Made by a program: the position numbers and the translations under genes
The notes under the pieces: model-generated
What the model was told of the DNA's origin: nothing
The model's input: the letters and a program-made list of their open reading frames with translations, nothing else
Database searches by the model: none
Assembly (NCBI RefSeq): GCF_006442815.1
Contig: NZ_VFVL01000006.1
Span: 173,191-237,190 of the forward strand
DNA: 64,000 nt
Direction: 5' to 3'
DNA from: Mesorhizobium sp. B2-4-3
Lineage (GTDB): Bacteria > Pseudomonadota > Alphaproteobacteria > Rhizobiales > Rhizobiaceae
In this document: positions 1-6,999 of the stretch, one piece after another
Numbering within the stretch: the stretch's first letter is position 1
How the letters are laid out: each line of letters begins with the position of its first letter

Positions 1-109
1 CGTTGGCCAGCAGCGCGACGATGCCGAGCGTCTTGTGGTCCTGCGCCTGCACGGCGGTTGAAACGATCATCGTTCCGGCGGTCAGTAAGGCAAGCAAAAG
101 CCTTTTCAT
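1..109 (-). CDS. Sugar-type ABC transporter periplasmic binding protein, N-terminus only
   Basis: Only the first 36 codons are inside the window; the gene runs off the left edge. The start ATG at 109 follows a strong ribosome binding site (GGAGAGGAGGA at about 114-124 on the minus strand). The protein begins MKRLLLALLTAGTM and continues to a VQAQ|DHKT cleavage-like site, then a TLGIVALL strand, which is how periplasmic sugar-binding proteins of the RbsB type start after the signal peptide. A palindrome shared with the nearby LacI-type gene lies 184 bp upstream (293-308), so it probably belongs to the same regulon. The ligand cannot be told. Confidence 0.6.
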   Translation of the reverse strand, partial: MKRLLLALLTAGTMIVSTAVQAQDHKTLGIVALLAN

Positions 110-292
110 CTGGGAAATCCTCCTCTCCCGTTGGTGCCGGCCCATGGCGGGCCGGCCGTTCCCTCTCCTCGGACTCCGATCAGGGGCGCCGGGACACCGG
201 CTTGCCGTGTCCGTCGGGCACCCCTATCGGCCGCTTGCATCCGTTGCGGCTCCCGCGAGCCAACATGAGACGGAGGTGTCTGCTGCTTGATC

Positions 293-308
293 TTGGTACC
301 GGTACCAT
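293..308. promoter_or_regulatory. LacI-type operator candidate 1
   Basis: TTGGTACC|GGTACCAT, whose inner 14 bases (294-307) form a perfect palindrome with the central C|G typical of LacI/GalR operators. The same motif occurs at 423-438, 2937-2952 and 4136-4151, each upstream of a gene in this locus. It is closest to the minus-strand binding-protein gene starting at 109. Confidence 0.6.
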
Positions 309-422
309 ACGGTAGTTTTAGCAGACCGGCAATAGCCAGCATCGCTCAGCCGGAGAAATTCGCCTCTGCGCCGTCACATGTGATTTGAAACGGACAAGAT
401 CGTGTTGCTAAGCTGATTTTCC

Positions 423-438
423 TTGTTATCGGTATCAA
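423..438. promoter_or_regulatory. LacI-type operator candidate 2
   Basis: TTGTTATC|GGTATCAA, with 6 of 8 half-site positions symmetric around a central C|G. It ends 76 bp before the chosen start of the first SDR gene (515), nearly the same spacing as for candidates 3 and 4. Confidence 0.6.
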
Positions 439-514
439 GCTGCAGCTATGGCTGAGGCAACCGAAGTGGAGAGCGCCGCGAGCGCGTAACAGCGCGAACG
501 AGATGGGAGCAGAC

Positions 515-1297
515 ATGAAAGTGACCTATGACTTTTCCGGCAAGAACGTCATCCTGATCGGGGGGACGACCGGCATCGGGCGGGCAACGGCGCTGGCCTT
601 CGCCAAGGCCGGAGCCAATCTCTACGTTTCCGGCATCGGCGCGGATTCCGGAGAAAGCCTCAAGGGCGAGGTCAAGCCGCTTGGCGTCGAGATCGAGTTC
701 GAAGAAGTCGACGTTCGCGACAGCAAGGCGATGGCGGCCCTGCACAAGCATGCCTTCGAGCGGTTCGGTCGCATCGACATCGCCTTCAACAATGCAGGCG
801 TCCCGGGTAAGACCGCGCCGGTGCACGAGCTCGAGGACGCCGATTACGACCTGCTGATGGACGTCAATCTGCGCGGCATCTTCAACGGCCTGAGGCACCA
901 GATCCCGCATATGACCGCCAATGGCGGCGGAGCGATCGTCAACACCTCGTCGCTGTTCGGTGTCATGGGCTTTGCCACCACCGCGGTCTATTGCGCCAGC
1001 AAATGGGGCGTGATCGGCCTCACCAATTCGGTGGCGCTGGAAGTGGCGCGCAAGAACATCCGCGTCAACGCCATCGCGCCCGGCTCGGTGATGACGCCGC
1101 TGCTGCGCGGCATGTTCGGCAGCGAGCAGAGCGCCAAGGACACGGTGCTGCCGATGATCCCGATGGGCCGGATCAGCGACCCGTCCGAAATCGCGCAGCT
1201 AGTGCTTTTCCTGTCGTCCGACGCCGCGTCCTTCATCACCGGACAGGCCGTGGTCATCGACGGCGGCGGCTTCGTCGCGGGCGCCGACAAGCTCTGA
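515..1297 (+). CDS. SDR family NAD(P)-dependent oxidoreductase
   Basis: A 260-residue classical short-chain dehydrogenase, which oxidises or reduces a hydroxyl/carbonyl group with NAD(P). The cofactor motif GGTTGIG is at residues 16-22, NNAG at 92-95, the catalytic Ser in NTSS near 145, Tyr159 and Lys163 in YCASK, and the C-terminal end FITGQAVVIDGG is typical. I chose ATG 515 because GGGAG lies just upstream; an in-frame ATG at 503 is possible but has no ribosome binding site. It stands alone on the plus strand behind operator candidate 2 and ends at a strong hairpin. Its neighbours suggest a sugar or hydroxyacid dehydrogenase; the substrate is not identifiable. Confidence 0.9.
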   Translation: MKVTYDFSGKNVILIGGTTGIGRATALAFAKAGANLYVSGIGADSGESLKGEVKPLGVEIEFEEVDVRDSKAMAALHKHAFERFGRIDIAFNNAGVPGKTAPVHELEDADYDLLMDVNLRGIFNGLRHQIPHMTANGGGAIVNTSSLFGVMGFATTAVYCASKWGVIGLTNSVALEVARKNIRVNAIAPGSVMTPLLRGMFGSEQSAKDTVLPMIPMGRISDPSEIAQLVLFLSSDAASFITGQAVVIDGGGFVAGADKL

Positions 1298-1302
1298 CGC
1301 TT

Positions 1303-1328
1303 CAAGGCAGGGGCAAGCCCCTGCCTTG
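1303..1328 (+). terminator. Hairpin terminator of the first SDR gene
   Basis: A perfect 12-bp stem (CAAGGCAGGGGC, 1303-1314, paired with 1317-1328) and a 2-base loop begin 6 bases after the stop codon. A T-rich stretch (GTTTTGTTTTT) comes later, from 1341. The hairpin separates this gene from the convergent lactonase gene. Confidence 0.7.
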
Positions 1329-1340
1329 CTCGCCACTAGG

Positions 1341-1400
1341 GTTTTGTTTTTCCGCAATTCCGGACGGAAAACCGTCACACACTTTTCCTGGAATTGCTCT
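1341..1400. repeat. Dispersed intergenic palindrome family A, copy 1
   Basis: A roughly 60-bp element running from GTTTTG to GGAATTGCTCT. Its ends pair: GCAATTCC at 1354-1361 with GGAATTGC at 1390-1397. Between them is a conserved CGGACGGAA block. Copies 2 and 3 are at 2341-2400 and 5129-5184. The element reaches just into the 3' end of the minus-strand lactonase gene. Confidence 0.75.
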
Positions 1401-2277
1401 AGCCAACCCAGCTCTTCTCGCCTTTGGCGAGGGCGATCTCCACCACTTGAAGGCCCCTGTCCGTCAGCCGCGACGGGAATGCGGTGCGCAGCCGGTCCTC
1501 ATGCACCGGGATCACCCTGCGCACCTCGCCGCCAACCGATTTCAGCATCTCGGCGCTGGAGAAGATCAGATTGTGTTGGCTGCCGACGGCAAGGCCGATG
1601 GGCACGATCTGCGGCGCGGCCGGATCGAGCCCGGTCAAATTGTCGTAGGTGTAGATAAGGTCGCCGGCGAAGATCCAGCGATCCTCGCCGCCGCCGGTGC
1701 CGTCGTTGCGGACGGTGACATACATGCTGCCATAGGTGTGGGTGTCGGCGGCGAGATGGACGTCGATCCCCGGCAGCACGTTTTCCTGGTCGCCCTCGAT
1801 GCAGATCATGCGGCCTTCCTTCGCCGCCTCGACCGCGCGCACGATATCGGCCGGATCGCCGCCGCCCACCAGGAAACGGTATTCCGGCCCGAGCGTGAGA
1901 GCCCAGACCCATTTGTCCAGCTCGCTCTTCTGGACGTAGAATTTGGCGTTGGGAAACAGATGCATGGCGCCCATGTGATCGAAATGAGCATGGGTTATGA
2001 AGACGCTGGTCACGTCCTCGGGCTTCACGCCGCATTCGGCGAGAACCGCCCACGGCCCGTGGTAGTTTGAGACGCCGTAGGCGGTAGCCAACTGTTCGCC
2101 ATAGGCGACATGGTCGTAGCCGGTATCGATCAGGATGGTTTCGCCGCTGCCCTTCAGAAGCGCATAGGCATAGGGAAGCTTGCGCGTGCCCTGGTGCTGC
2201 GGCCCGTACATCATGACGCTGAAGGGGAATTTCTCCACCGCCGCGTATTCGAGCACCCAGATCGAGTAGTGTGCCAT
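1399..2277 (-). CDS. N-acyl homoserine lactonase-type metallo-beta-lactamase fold hydrolase
   Basis: A 292-residue MBL-fold protein with the dimetal-binding motif HAHFDH at residues 96-101 (Thr95 before it), a later Asp in FAGDLIY and a terminal His in IPVHED, the ligand set of lactonase-type enzymes. The start ATG at 2277 follows GGGAGGA. It is the second gene of a minus-strand pair with the unknown helical protein upstream (20 bp from that stop). AHL lactonases belong to this subfamily, but between sugar dehydrogenases and beside a LacI regulator it could equally open a sugar lactone. Confidence 0.8.
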   Translation of the reverse strand: MAHYSIWVLEYAAVEKFPFSVMMYGPQHQGTRKLPYAYALLKGSGETILIDTGYDHVAYGEQLATAYGVSNYHGPWAVLAECGVKPEDVTSVFITHAHFDHMGAMHLFPNAKFYVQKSELDKWVWALTLGPEYRFLVGGGDPADIVRAVEAAKEGRMICIEGDQENVLPGIDVHLAADTHTYGSMYVTVRNDGTGGGEDRWIFAGDLIYTYDNLTGLDPAAPQIVPIGLAVGSQHNLIFSSAEMLKSVGGEVRRVIPVHEDRLRTAFPSRLTDRGLQVVEIALAKGEKSWVG

Positions 2278-2296
2278 TCAATCCTCCCTTGATAGA

Positions 2297-2881
2297 CTAA
2301 GAGCGCTTCGCCGTTTCACGGAAACGGCGAAGCGCTCTATCTCCTTGTTTTGACGCAATTCCGGACGGAATACCGCTCACATTTTTCCTGGAATTGCTCT
2401 CGATGCCTTGCCCAGGCAGGCGCGGCGCGTGGACGGCGCAACAGGCTTGGCCGAAATCGATGAGCTCGAAGCCGGGCAACAGGCGCGCGGTCGCGCGCAG
2501 ATGATCGCTTGTCGCCCTTAGCGCGCGCGTCAGCGTGTCGAACCGCTTGTCCGACCTGTCCTGCGCCCCACGACAGGCCGTCGCCGCGGCACAGGCTTCC
2601 ATGAGCGTGTCGGCGGCACCGCGCATATGATGGTAGTGGCGCACGGCAGGCTCCGGCGCCTGCAAGGCGCGAACAGCTTCGGCCGCTTGCACGACAGACC
2701 GCCTCGCAACCGCCAATGCGCCCTCGGCCAGCACCGCCTGGCGGCGCGACGTCAACAGGAGCAGCGCATAGCCTGAAAGCTGGGTCAGGGTCTGGCTGAT
2801 CAATTGCTGCGCGTCACGCGCGGAATCGGCATAGCGCAGCAGCGACTGCTCCGTCACGCCGACGCAGGAATACACACCCAT
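2297..2881 (-). CDS. Unknown helical protein with a repeat-encoded C-terminus
   Basis: A 194-residue protein I do not recognise. It is Ala/Leu/Arg-rich and looks all-helical, without a signal peptide or clear membrane segment. ATG 2881 follows a very good ribosome binding site (GGAGGATTTGCG), so it is probably expressed. Residues from about 161 to the end are encoded by the family A repeat (2341-2400) and the perfect hairpin (2300-2338), so the original C-terminus seems to have been replaced by read-through into mobile repeat sequence. It lies upstream of the lactonase gene on the same strand and shares operator candidate 3 with the divergent LacI gene. Confidence 0.6.
   Translation of the reverse strand: MGVYSCVGVTEQSLLRYADSARDAQQLISQTLTQLSGYALLLLTSRRQAVLAEGALAVARRSVVQAAEAVRALQAPEPAVRHYHHMRGAADTLMEACAAATACRGAQDRSDKRFDTLTRALRATSDHLRATARLLPGFELIDFGQACCAVHAPRLPGQGIESNSRKNVSGIPSGIASKQGDRALRRFRETAKRS
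2300..2338. repeat. Perfect 18-bp inverted repeat
   Basis: AGAGCGCTTCGCCGTTTC at 2300-2317 pairs exactly with 2321-2338 around a 3-base loop. It is not followed by a T-run on either strand, and it sits between the end of the unknown gene and the ribosome binding site of the lactonase gene. It could act as an RNA-stability or translation-decoupling hairpin, or be another mobile palindrome. Confidence 0.75.
2341..2400. repeat. Dispersed intergenic palindrome family A, copy 2
   Basis: Same layout as copy 1: TTGTTTTGACGCAATTCCGG, the CGGACGGAA block, then TTTTTCCTGGAATTGCTCT. It adjoins the hairpin at 2300-2338 and is translated in frame as part of the unknown minus-strand gene. Confidence 0.75.
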
Positions 2882-2936
2882 CGCAAATCCTCCACGCCGG
2901 TATCGCGGCGTCCTCCTCCTTGGGCATTACCTGATT

Positions 2937-2952
2937 TTGATATCGGTAACAA
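2937..2952. promoter_or_regulatory. LacI-type operator candidate 3
   Basis: TTGATATC|GGTAACAA lies between the divergent unknown/lactonase pair (start 2881) and the LacI gene (start 3040). It ends 87 bp before the LacI start. This suggests autoregulation and joint control of the divergent unit. Confidence 0.6.
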
Positions 2953-3039
2953 CAGAATTGCTCCAACCGGTGCCGACAGCTTGTTTGTTCGACAAGGGAA
3001 TGGTTTGATGCCCGCCGGCAGGACAGAGCGATAACAAAC

Positions 3040-4080
3040 ATGCCCAGGCGATCATCCGAGGACTCAAGCAAGCGCAATGGGAGCGCCAGGATGCGCGACG
3101 TCGCGGTTCGCGCCGGCGTCTCCACCATGACCGTGTCACGGGCCCTGAACGAGCCGGGCAAAGTGTCCGAGGACATGCGCGAGCGGGTCCTGAAGGCCGT
3201 TCGCGAGATCGGCTATCTGCCGAACCACCTGGCGGGCAGCCTGTCCTCGAACCGCTCGACGACCATCGGGCTCATCGTTCCCAGCATCGACAATTCGATC
3301 TACACGCAAACGGTCAAGGGACTGTCGGAGGTGCTGAAGCGCTCCGGTTTCCAGCTGATGATCGCGGAATCGGGATATGATCCCAACGAGGAAGAGGAAC
3401 TCATCACCGTCTTCCTCAGCCACCGGGTCGGCGGACTCGTCCTCCACAGCACGGAGCATACGCCCCAGGCCATCGAGAAGATCCGCAAGTCGGGCATTCC
3501 TGTCGTCGAGAACGGAAACATCCCCAAAGAGCCGCTCGACATGGTCGTAAGCTATTCAAATCGCGATGCTTCTTACGCGATGACGATGCATCTCGGCAGG
3601 CTCGGTTATCGCAAGATCGCCTTCGCCAGCCTCTATTCCGTGCACAATGACCGCTCGCAGGACCGCCTCAAGGGATACCTGGCGGCGCTCAAGCAACTGG
3701 GGCACGAGCCCGACCCGCGCATGGTCCTGGAGACGGGACGCGGCCTTGCCGCCGGCGCCGAAGTCGTCGCGCGGGTGATGCAGAGCGTGCCGGAGGTCGA
3801 CGCGCTCTTCTGCGCCGGCGAAGTTCTGGCCGCGGGCGCGCTGTTCGAGTGCCAGCGGCGCAATTGGTCGGTGCCCGGCCGCATCGCGCTCGCCAGCTTC
3901 GACGACGTCGACCTCTTGCGGCATGTCAGCCCTTCGATAACCACCTTGCGGCTGCCGCGCTACGACATCGGCGAGCGGACGGCGCGAATCCTTTTGAGCC
4001 GCATCATCGACGGCGCCGATCACCTGCGCGGCAGCGTCGTCGACCTCAAGTTCGAAGTCATCCAGCGCGAGAGCACCTGA
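3040..4080 (+). CDS. LacI/GalR family transcriptional regulator
   Basis: A 346-residue sugar-responsive repressor. The helix-turn-helix is at about residues 19-38 (RDVAVRAGVSTMTVSRALNE), followed by the hinge helix region near 60-70 (PNHLAGSL), which inserts at the central C|G step of LacI operators. A periplasmic-binding-protein-like effector domain follows from TIGLIVPS to the end. It lies amid four copies of a LacI-type palindrome and probably controls this locus and itself. The inducer is probably the sugar or sugar acid handled by the neighbouring enzymes, which is inference. Confidence 0.92.
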   Translation: MPRRSSEDSSKRNGSARMRDVAVRAGVSTMTVSRALNEPGKVSEDMRERVLKAVREIGYLPNHLAGSLSSNRSTTIGLIVPSIDNSIYTQTVKGLSEVLKRSGFQLMIAESGYDPNEEEELITVFLSHRVGGLVLHSTEHTPQAIEKIRKSGIPVVENGNIPKEPLDMVVSYSNRDASYAMTMHLGRLGYRKIAFASLYSVHNDRSQDRLKGYLAALKQLGHEPDPRMVLETGRGLAAGAEVVARVMQSVPEVDALFCAGEVLAAGALFECQRRNWSVPGRIALASFDDVDLLRHVSPSITTLRLPRYDIGERTARILLSRIIDGADHLRGSVVDLKFEVIQREST

Positions 4081-4135
4081 CCCTGCCCTTTGGACCGGAG
4101 CATGACACCGCTTTCCGCTTTTCTACGATTGCATT

Positions 4136-4151
4136 TTGTTACCGGTACCAA
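4136..4151. promoter_or_regulatory. LacI-type operator candidate 4
   Basis: TTGTTACC|GGTACCAA, with 7 of 8 half-site positions symmetric. It ends 80 bp before the chosen start of the second SDR gene and precedes the whole 4232-8373 gene run. Confidence 0.65.
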
Positions 4152-4231
4152 TATAAAGTCGAGACCTGCATGGCAGTCGCATGCTTGGCGGGCTGTCGGT
4201 AGGAACGAGGGGTCGTGGCAATGCTCACAGA

Positions 4232-5080
4232 ATGGCGGAACAGGATTTGAGCTTGTCGAAGGAAGCCGAAGGGGCAGCGCGCTCCACCCGGGCGAAGCCG
4301 TTAAACGAATGCACCGCCTTGATCACGGGCTCCACCGCCGGTCTCGGGAAGGCAATGGCGGCAAGGCTTGCCGAGTCCGGATGCAACGTCATGCTGCACG
4401 GTCTGGAAGATGCCGAGCAGATCGAAGCGCAACGCGACGATCTCGCCCGCAAGACGGGCGCCCGTGTGGCCTACCACAAGGCCGATCTCTCGACGCGGTC
4501 GGGGGTCGAAGGGTTGATCGACACCGCGATGTCGGTGCTTGGTCCGATCGACATCCTCGTCAACAATGCGGTCGTCCGGCACTTCGCGCCGGTCATGGAT
4601 TTCCCGGCCGAGCAATGGGACCTTGCGCTCGCGGTCAACCTCTCCGCCGCGTTCCACGCCATCCGGCTTCTGCTCCCGAACATGCGCAGCCGGAATTTCG
4701 GCAGGATCTTCAACATCACCTCGGTCTACGGCATGCGCGGAACGACCGACCGCGTCGGCTATGTGACGACGAAGTCTGCTATCCTCGGCTTGACCCGCGC
4801 CGTGGCGTTGGAGAACCTGGATCGCGACGTGACCTGTCACAGCCTCTGCCCCGGGTCGGTGCTGACGCCGGGCACGGAGGAACGGGTGGAGAGGCTGATG
4901 GCGGAGCGCGGCATCGACAGGACAGCGGCTGAGCGGCTCTTCCTCGAAGGCAAGCAGCCCGGCGGCAACTTCGTCTCCGCTGGGAGCATCTCCGACCTGC
5001 TCGTCTTCCTGTGCGGACCGATCGCCCGCGACATGACCGGATCCGTGCTGCCGGTCGAAGCGGGCTGGCTGGCAAGTTGA
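4232..5080 (+). CDS. SDR family oxidoreductase (3-hydroxybutyrate dehydrogenase-like)
   Basis: A 282-residue short-chain dehydrogenase with TGSTAGLG at residues 32-39, NNA at 111-113, Ser164, Tyr177 and Lys181 (YVTTK). It has a longer N-terminus and a C-terminal insert (ERVERLMAERGIDRTAAERLF) as in 3-hydroxybutyrate/gluconate dehydrogenase-like SDRs. ATG 4232 puts the operator at the same distance as for the other regulon genes; an ATG at 4181 adds 17 unlikely residues. Neither start has a strong ribosome binding site. It is first in a run with the lactonase, hydroxyacid dehydrogenase and MmgE/PrpD genes. Confidence 0.88.
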   Translation: MAEQDLSLSKEAEGAARSTRAKPLNECTALITGSTAGLGKAMAARLAESGCNVMLHGLEDAEQIEAQRDDLARKTGARVAYHKADLSTRSGVEGLIDTAMSVLGPIDILVNNAVVRHFAPVMDFPAEQWDLALAVNLSAAFHAIRLLLPNMRSRNFGRIFNITSVYGMRGTTDRVGYVTTKSAILGLTRAVALENLDRDVTCHSLCPGSVLTPGTEERVERLMAERGIDRTAAERLFLEGKQPGGNFVSAGSISDLLVFLCGPIARDMTGSVLPVEAGWLAS

Positions 5081-5128
5081 GCCGGTGCCGAAGCAGGCCG
5101 GCATCTCCCGCCAAGTGATGCCGAACTA

Positions 5129-5184
5129 TTTGTTTTACGCATTCCGGACGGAAACCGTGACGCGCTTTTTCCCGGAATTGCTCT
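5129..5184. repeat. Dispersed intergenic palindrome family A, copy 3
   Basis: TTTGTTTTACGCATTCCGG, then the CGGACGGAA block and CCCGGAATTGCTCT. It has lost two bases in the left arm relative to copies 1 and 2, so it is the most diverged. It lies between the second SDR gene and the second lactonase gene, 15 bp before the latter. Confidence 0.7.
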
Positions 5185-5198
5185 AGACGGAGCCACTC

Positions 5199-5999
5199 AT
5201 GGACGACCTCTACGAAGTCTACGCCATCCGTTACGGCCACCACGACCGCAACGCGGCCGCGAATTTCATCGGCGGCGACCCGCATGACGGCCCGATGCCG
5301 CTCGACTATTTCGTCTGGGCCATCGTCGGCAAATCGCGCACTTTCGTGTTCGACACGGGCTTCGACGCGAAAGTCGCGGACCGGCGCCAGCGCAATCTGC
5401 TGCGCCCCGTCGGCGAAGGGCTGAAGATGATCGGCATCGATCCGGACAAGGTCGAGGATGTCATCATCTCGCACATGCATTTCGACCATGCCGGCAATCA
5501 CGAGCTGTTCCCGAAGGCCCGCTATCACGTCCAGGACGTGGAGATGGCCTACTGCACGGGGCGCTGCATGTGCCACAATTATCTCAGGCATCCGTTCGAC
5601 TATGAGGATGTGGCCAGCATGATCGGCAAGCTTTATGCCGGGCGCGTGACTTTCCATGACGGCGTCTCGGAGGTCGCTCCGAACCTCACCGTTCACCGTG
5701 TCGGCGGCCACTCTAAGGGCCTGCAGGTGATACGTGTGAAGACGCGACGCGGCTTTGTGGTGCTCGGCTCCGACGCATCGCATTTCTATGCCAATTTCGA
5801 GCAGAACCGGCCTTTCCCGGTGCTGGAGAGCGCAACCGACATGCTGGACGGCTACGCCACCATGAAGAAGCTCGCCAGCACGCCGAACCACATCATCCCG
5901 GGCCACGATCCGCTGGTGCTCGCCCGCTATCCCGCCGCGCTGGCGGGCGTGGACGACATCGTGCGCCTCGACCTCGACCCTATCCCCGGAGCGCCGTGA
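5199..5999 (+). CDS. MBL-fold lactonase-type hydrolase
   Basis: A 266-residue metallo-beta-lactamase-fold protein with HMHFDH at residues 92-97, a HSKGLQ segment and Asp in VLGSDASH as further metal ligands, and a terminal His in IIPGHDP. It belongs to the N-acyl homoserine lactonase-like branch but is not closely similar to the 1399-2277 protein. A Cys-rich stretch (YCTGRCMCHN) sits in the mid-region. It lies in a dehydrogenase operon downstream of operator 4, so opening a lactone made by the SDR is a reasonable role; quorum quenching remains possible. Confidence 0.82.
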   Translation: MDDLYEVYAIRYGHHDRNAAANFIGGDPHDGPMPLDYFVWAIVGKSRTFVFDTGFDAKVADRRQRNLLRPVGEGLKMIGIDPDKVEDVIISHMHFDHAGNHELFPKARYHVQDVEMAYCTGRCMCHNYLRHPFDYEDVASMIGKLYAGRVTFHDGVSEVAPNLTVHRVGGHSKGLQVIRVKTRRGFVVLGSDASHFYANFEQNRPFPVLESATDMLDGYATMKKLASTPNHIIPGHDPLVLARYPAALAGVDDIVRLDLDPIPGAP

Positions 6000-6070
6000 G
6001 CGCCTATGATCGACGCCCCCTGATGGATCGAAAACCTCGGGGTGTTCGTCACAATCGCATGGAGACGACA

Positions 6071-6979
6071 ATGAACAATCTCAAGCTCGGCCTGGCTGGC
6101 GCCGGCAGGATGGGAACGCCGATGGCGAAGCGCCTGATGGCGGCAGGCTATGGCGTCAGCGTCTATGACACCAATGCCGCCGCCATCGAAGCGTTGGTCG
6201 CGCAGGGCGCCGGCAAGGCCGCGACCCCCGCCGAGCTGGCGACGATCTGCGACGTGGTGCTGCTTTCGCTGCCGACACCGGAGATCGTGCAAGCCGTCTG
6301 CCTCGGTCCCGACGGACTTGCTTCCGTCAAGGGCGCGAGCATCGTCATCGACCTCTCCACCACGGGTCCGCGGACGGAGCGCCTCGTCGCGAAAGGCCTC
6401 AAGGCCGCCGGCATCGCCTTGGCAGATTGCCCGGTCAGCGGCGGCGTGGGCGGCGCTGAAAAAGGCACGCTGGCAATGATGGCCGCCTGCGACGAGGCGA
6501 CGATGGAAACGATCCGCCCTATCCTCGAAACGCTCGGCAAACCGGTCCATGTCGGCCTGGAGCCCGGCATGGGCCAGATGATCAAGGTGATCAACAACCT
6601 GATGTCGGTGACGGCTTTGTCGATCGCTTCCGAAGCGCTCGTGCTCGGCACCAAGGCCGGGCTGGACCCGGACGTGATGCTCGAGGTCATCAATTCGGGC
6701 AGCGGCAGTTCCAACGCGACGATGACGAAGATCCCAAAATTCGTCCTTACCCGTGGCTTCGATTTCGGCTTCGCCATCGGGCTGTCGGCCAAGGACATCC
6801 GCCTCTGCCTCGAAGAGAGCGACGCGCTGGGCGTGCCGATGATCGTCGGCGGCGCGGTGCGGCAGTTGCTGACCGTGGCGAAGAGCGATCTCGGCGCCGA
6901 TGCGGACCTCACCGAAATCATCAAGCCGATCGAAGGTTGGGCCGGCGTGACGGTTGCCGGCAAGAAGGCCCAGGCCTGA
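6071..6979 (+). CDS. NAD-binding beta-hydroxyacid dehydrogenase (HIBADH / tartronate semialdehyde reductase family)
   Basis: A 302-residue enzyme of the 3-hydroxyisobutyrate / 2-hydroxy-3-oxopropionate dehydrogenase family. The Rossmann motif GLAGAGRMG is at residues 7-15, the substrate loop DCPVSGGVGGAEKGTL around 119-134, and the catalytic Lys172 in GQMIKVINN. I chose ATG 6071 because homologues start just before this motif and GGAGA precedes it; the frame is open back to 5996. It sits 71 bp after the lactonase gene and 20 bp before the MmgE/PrpD gene. The substrate is a small hydroxyacid not identifiable from sequence. Confidence 0.88.
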   Translation: MNNLKLGLAGAGRMGTPMAKRLMAAGYGVSVYDTNAAAIEALVAQGAGKAATPAELATICDVVLLSLPTPEIVQAVCLGPDGLASVKGASIVIDLSTTGPRTERLVAKGLKAAGIALADCPVSGGVGGAEKGTLAMMAACDEATMETIRPILETLGKPVHVGLEPGMGQMIKVINNLMSVTALSIASEALVLGTKAGLDPDVMLEVINSGSGSSNATMTKIPKFVLTRGFDFGFAIGLSAKDIRLCLEESDALGVPMIVGGAVRQLLTVAKSDLGADADLTEIIKPIEGWAGVTVAGKKAQA

Positions 6980-6999
6980 CGGCAACTGGAACGCATCCG

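Larger units (their letters stand above)
110..514. other. Divergent regulatory region between the binding-protein gene and the first SDR gene
   Basis: A 405-bp stretch with no convincing gene. It carries the two operator-like palindromes annotated at 293-308 and 423-438, one facing each divergent gene, and the ribosome binding site of the minus-strand gene. Apart from these I see no hairpin terminator or repeat. Open frames crossing it lack ribosome binding sites and protein-like composition. Confidence 0.6.

Noticed and set aside
1399..2277. Firm call of a quorum-quenching AHL lactonase
   Set aside because: The fold and motif fit, but the context is sugar catabolism and the family covers many lactones.
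2300..2338. Intrinsic terminator for the unknown gene
   Set aside because: The stem is perfect but there is no U-tract on either strand, and a same-strand gene follows 23 bp later; recorded as an inverted repeat instead.
4779..6071. 430-codon open frame on the minus strand
   Set aside because: It runs antisense through the second SDR and second lactonase genes, both with intact catalytic motifs.
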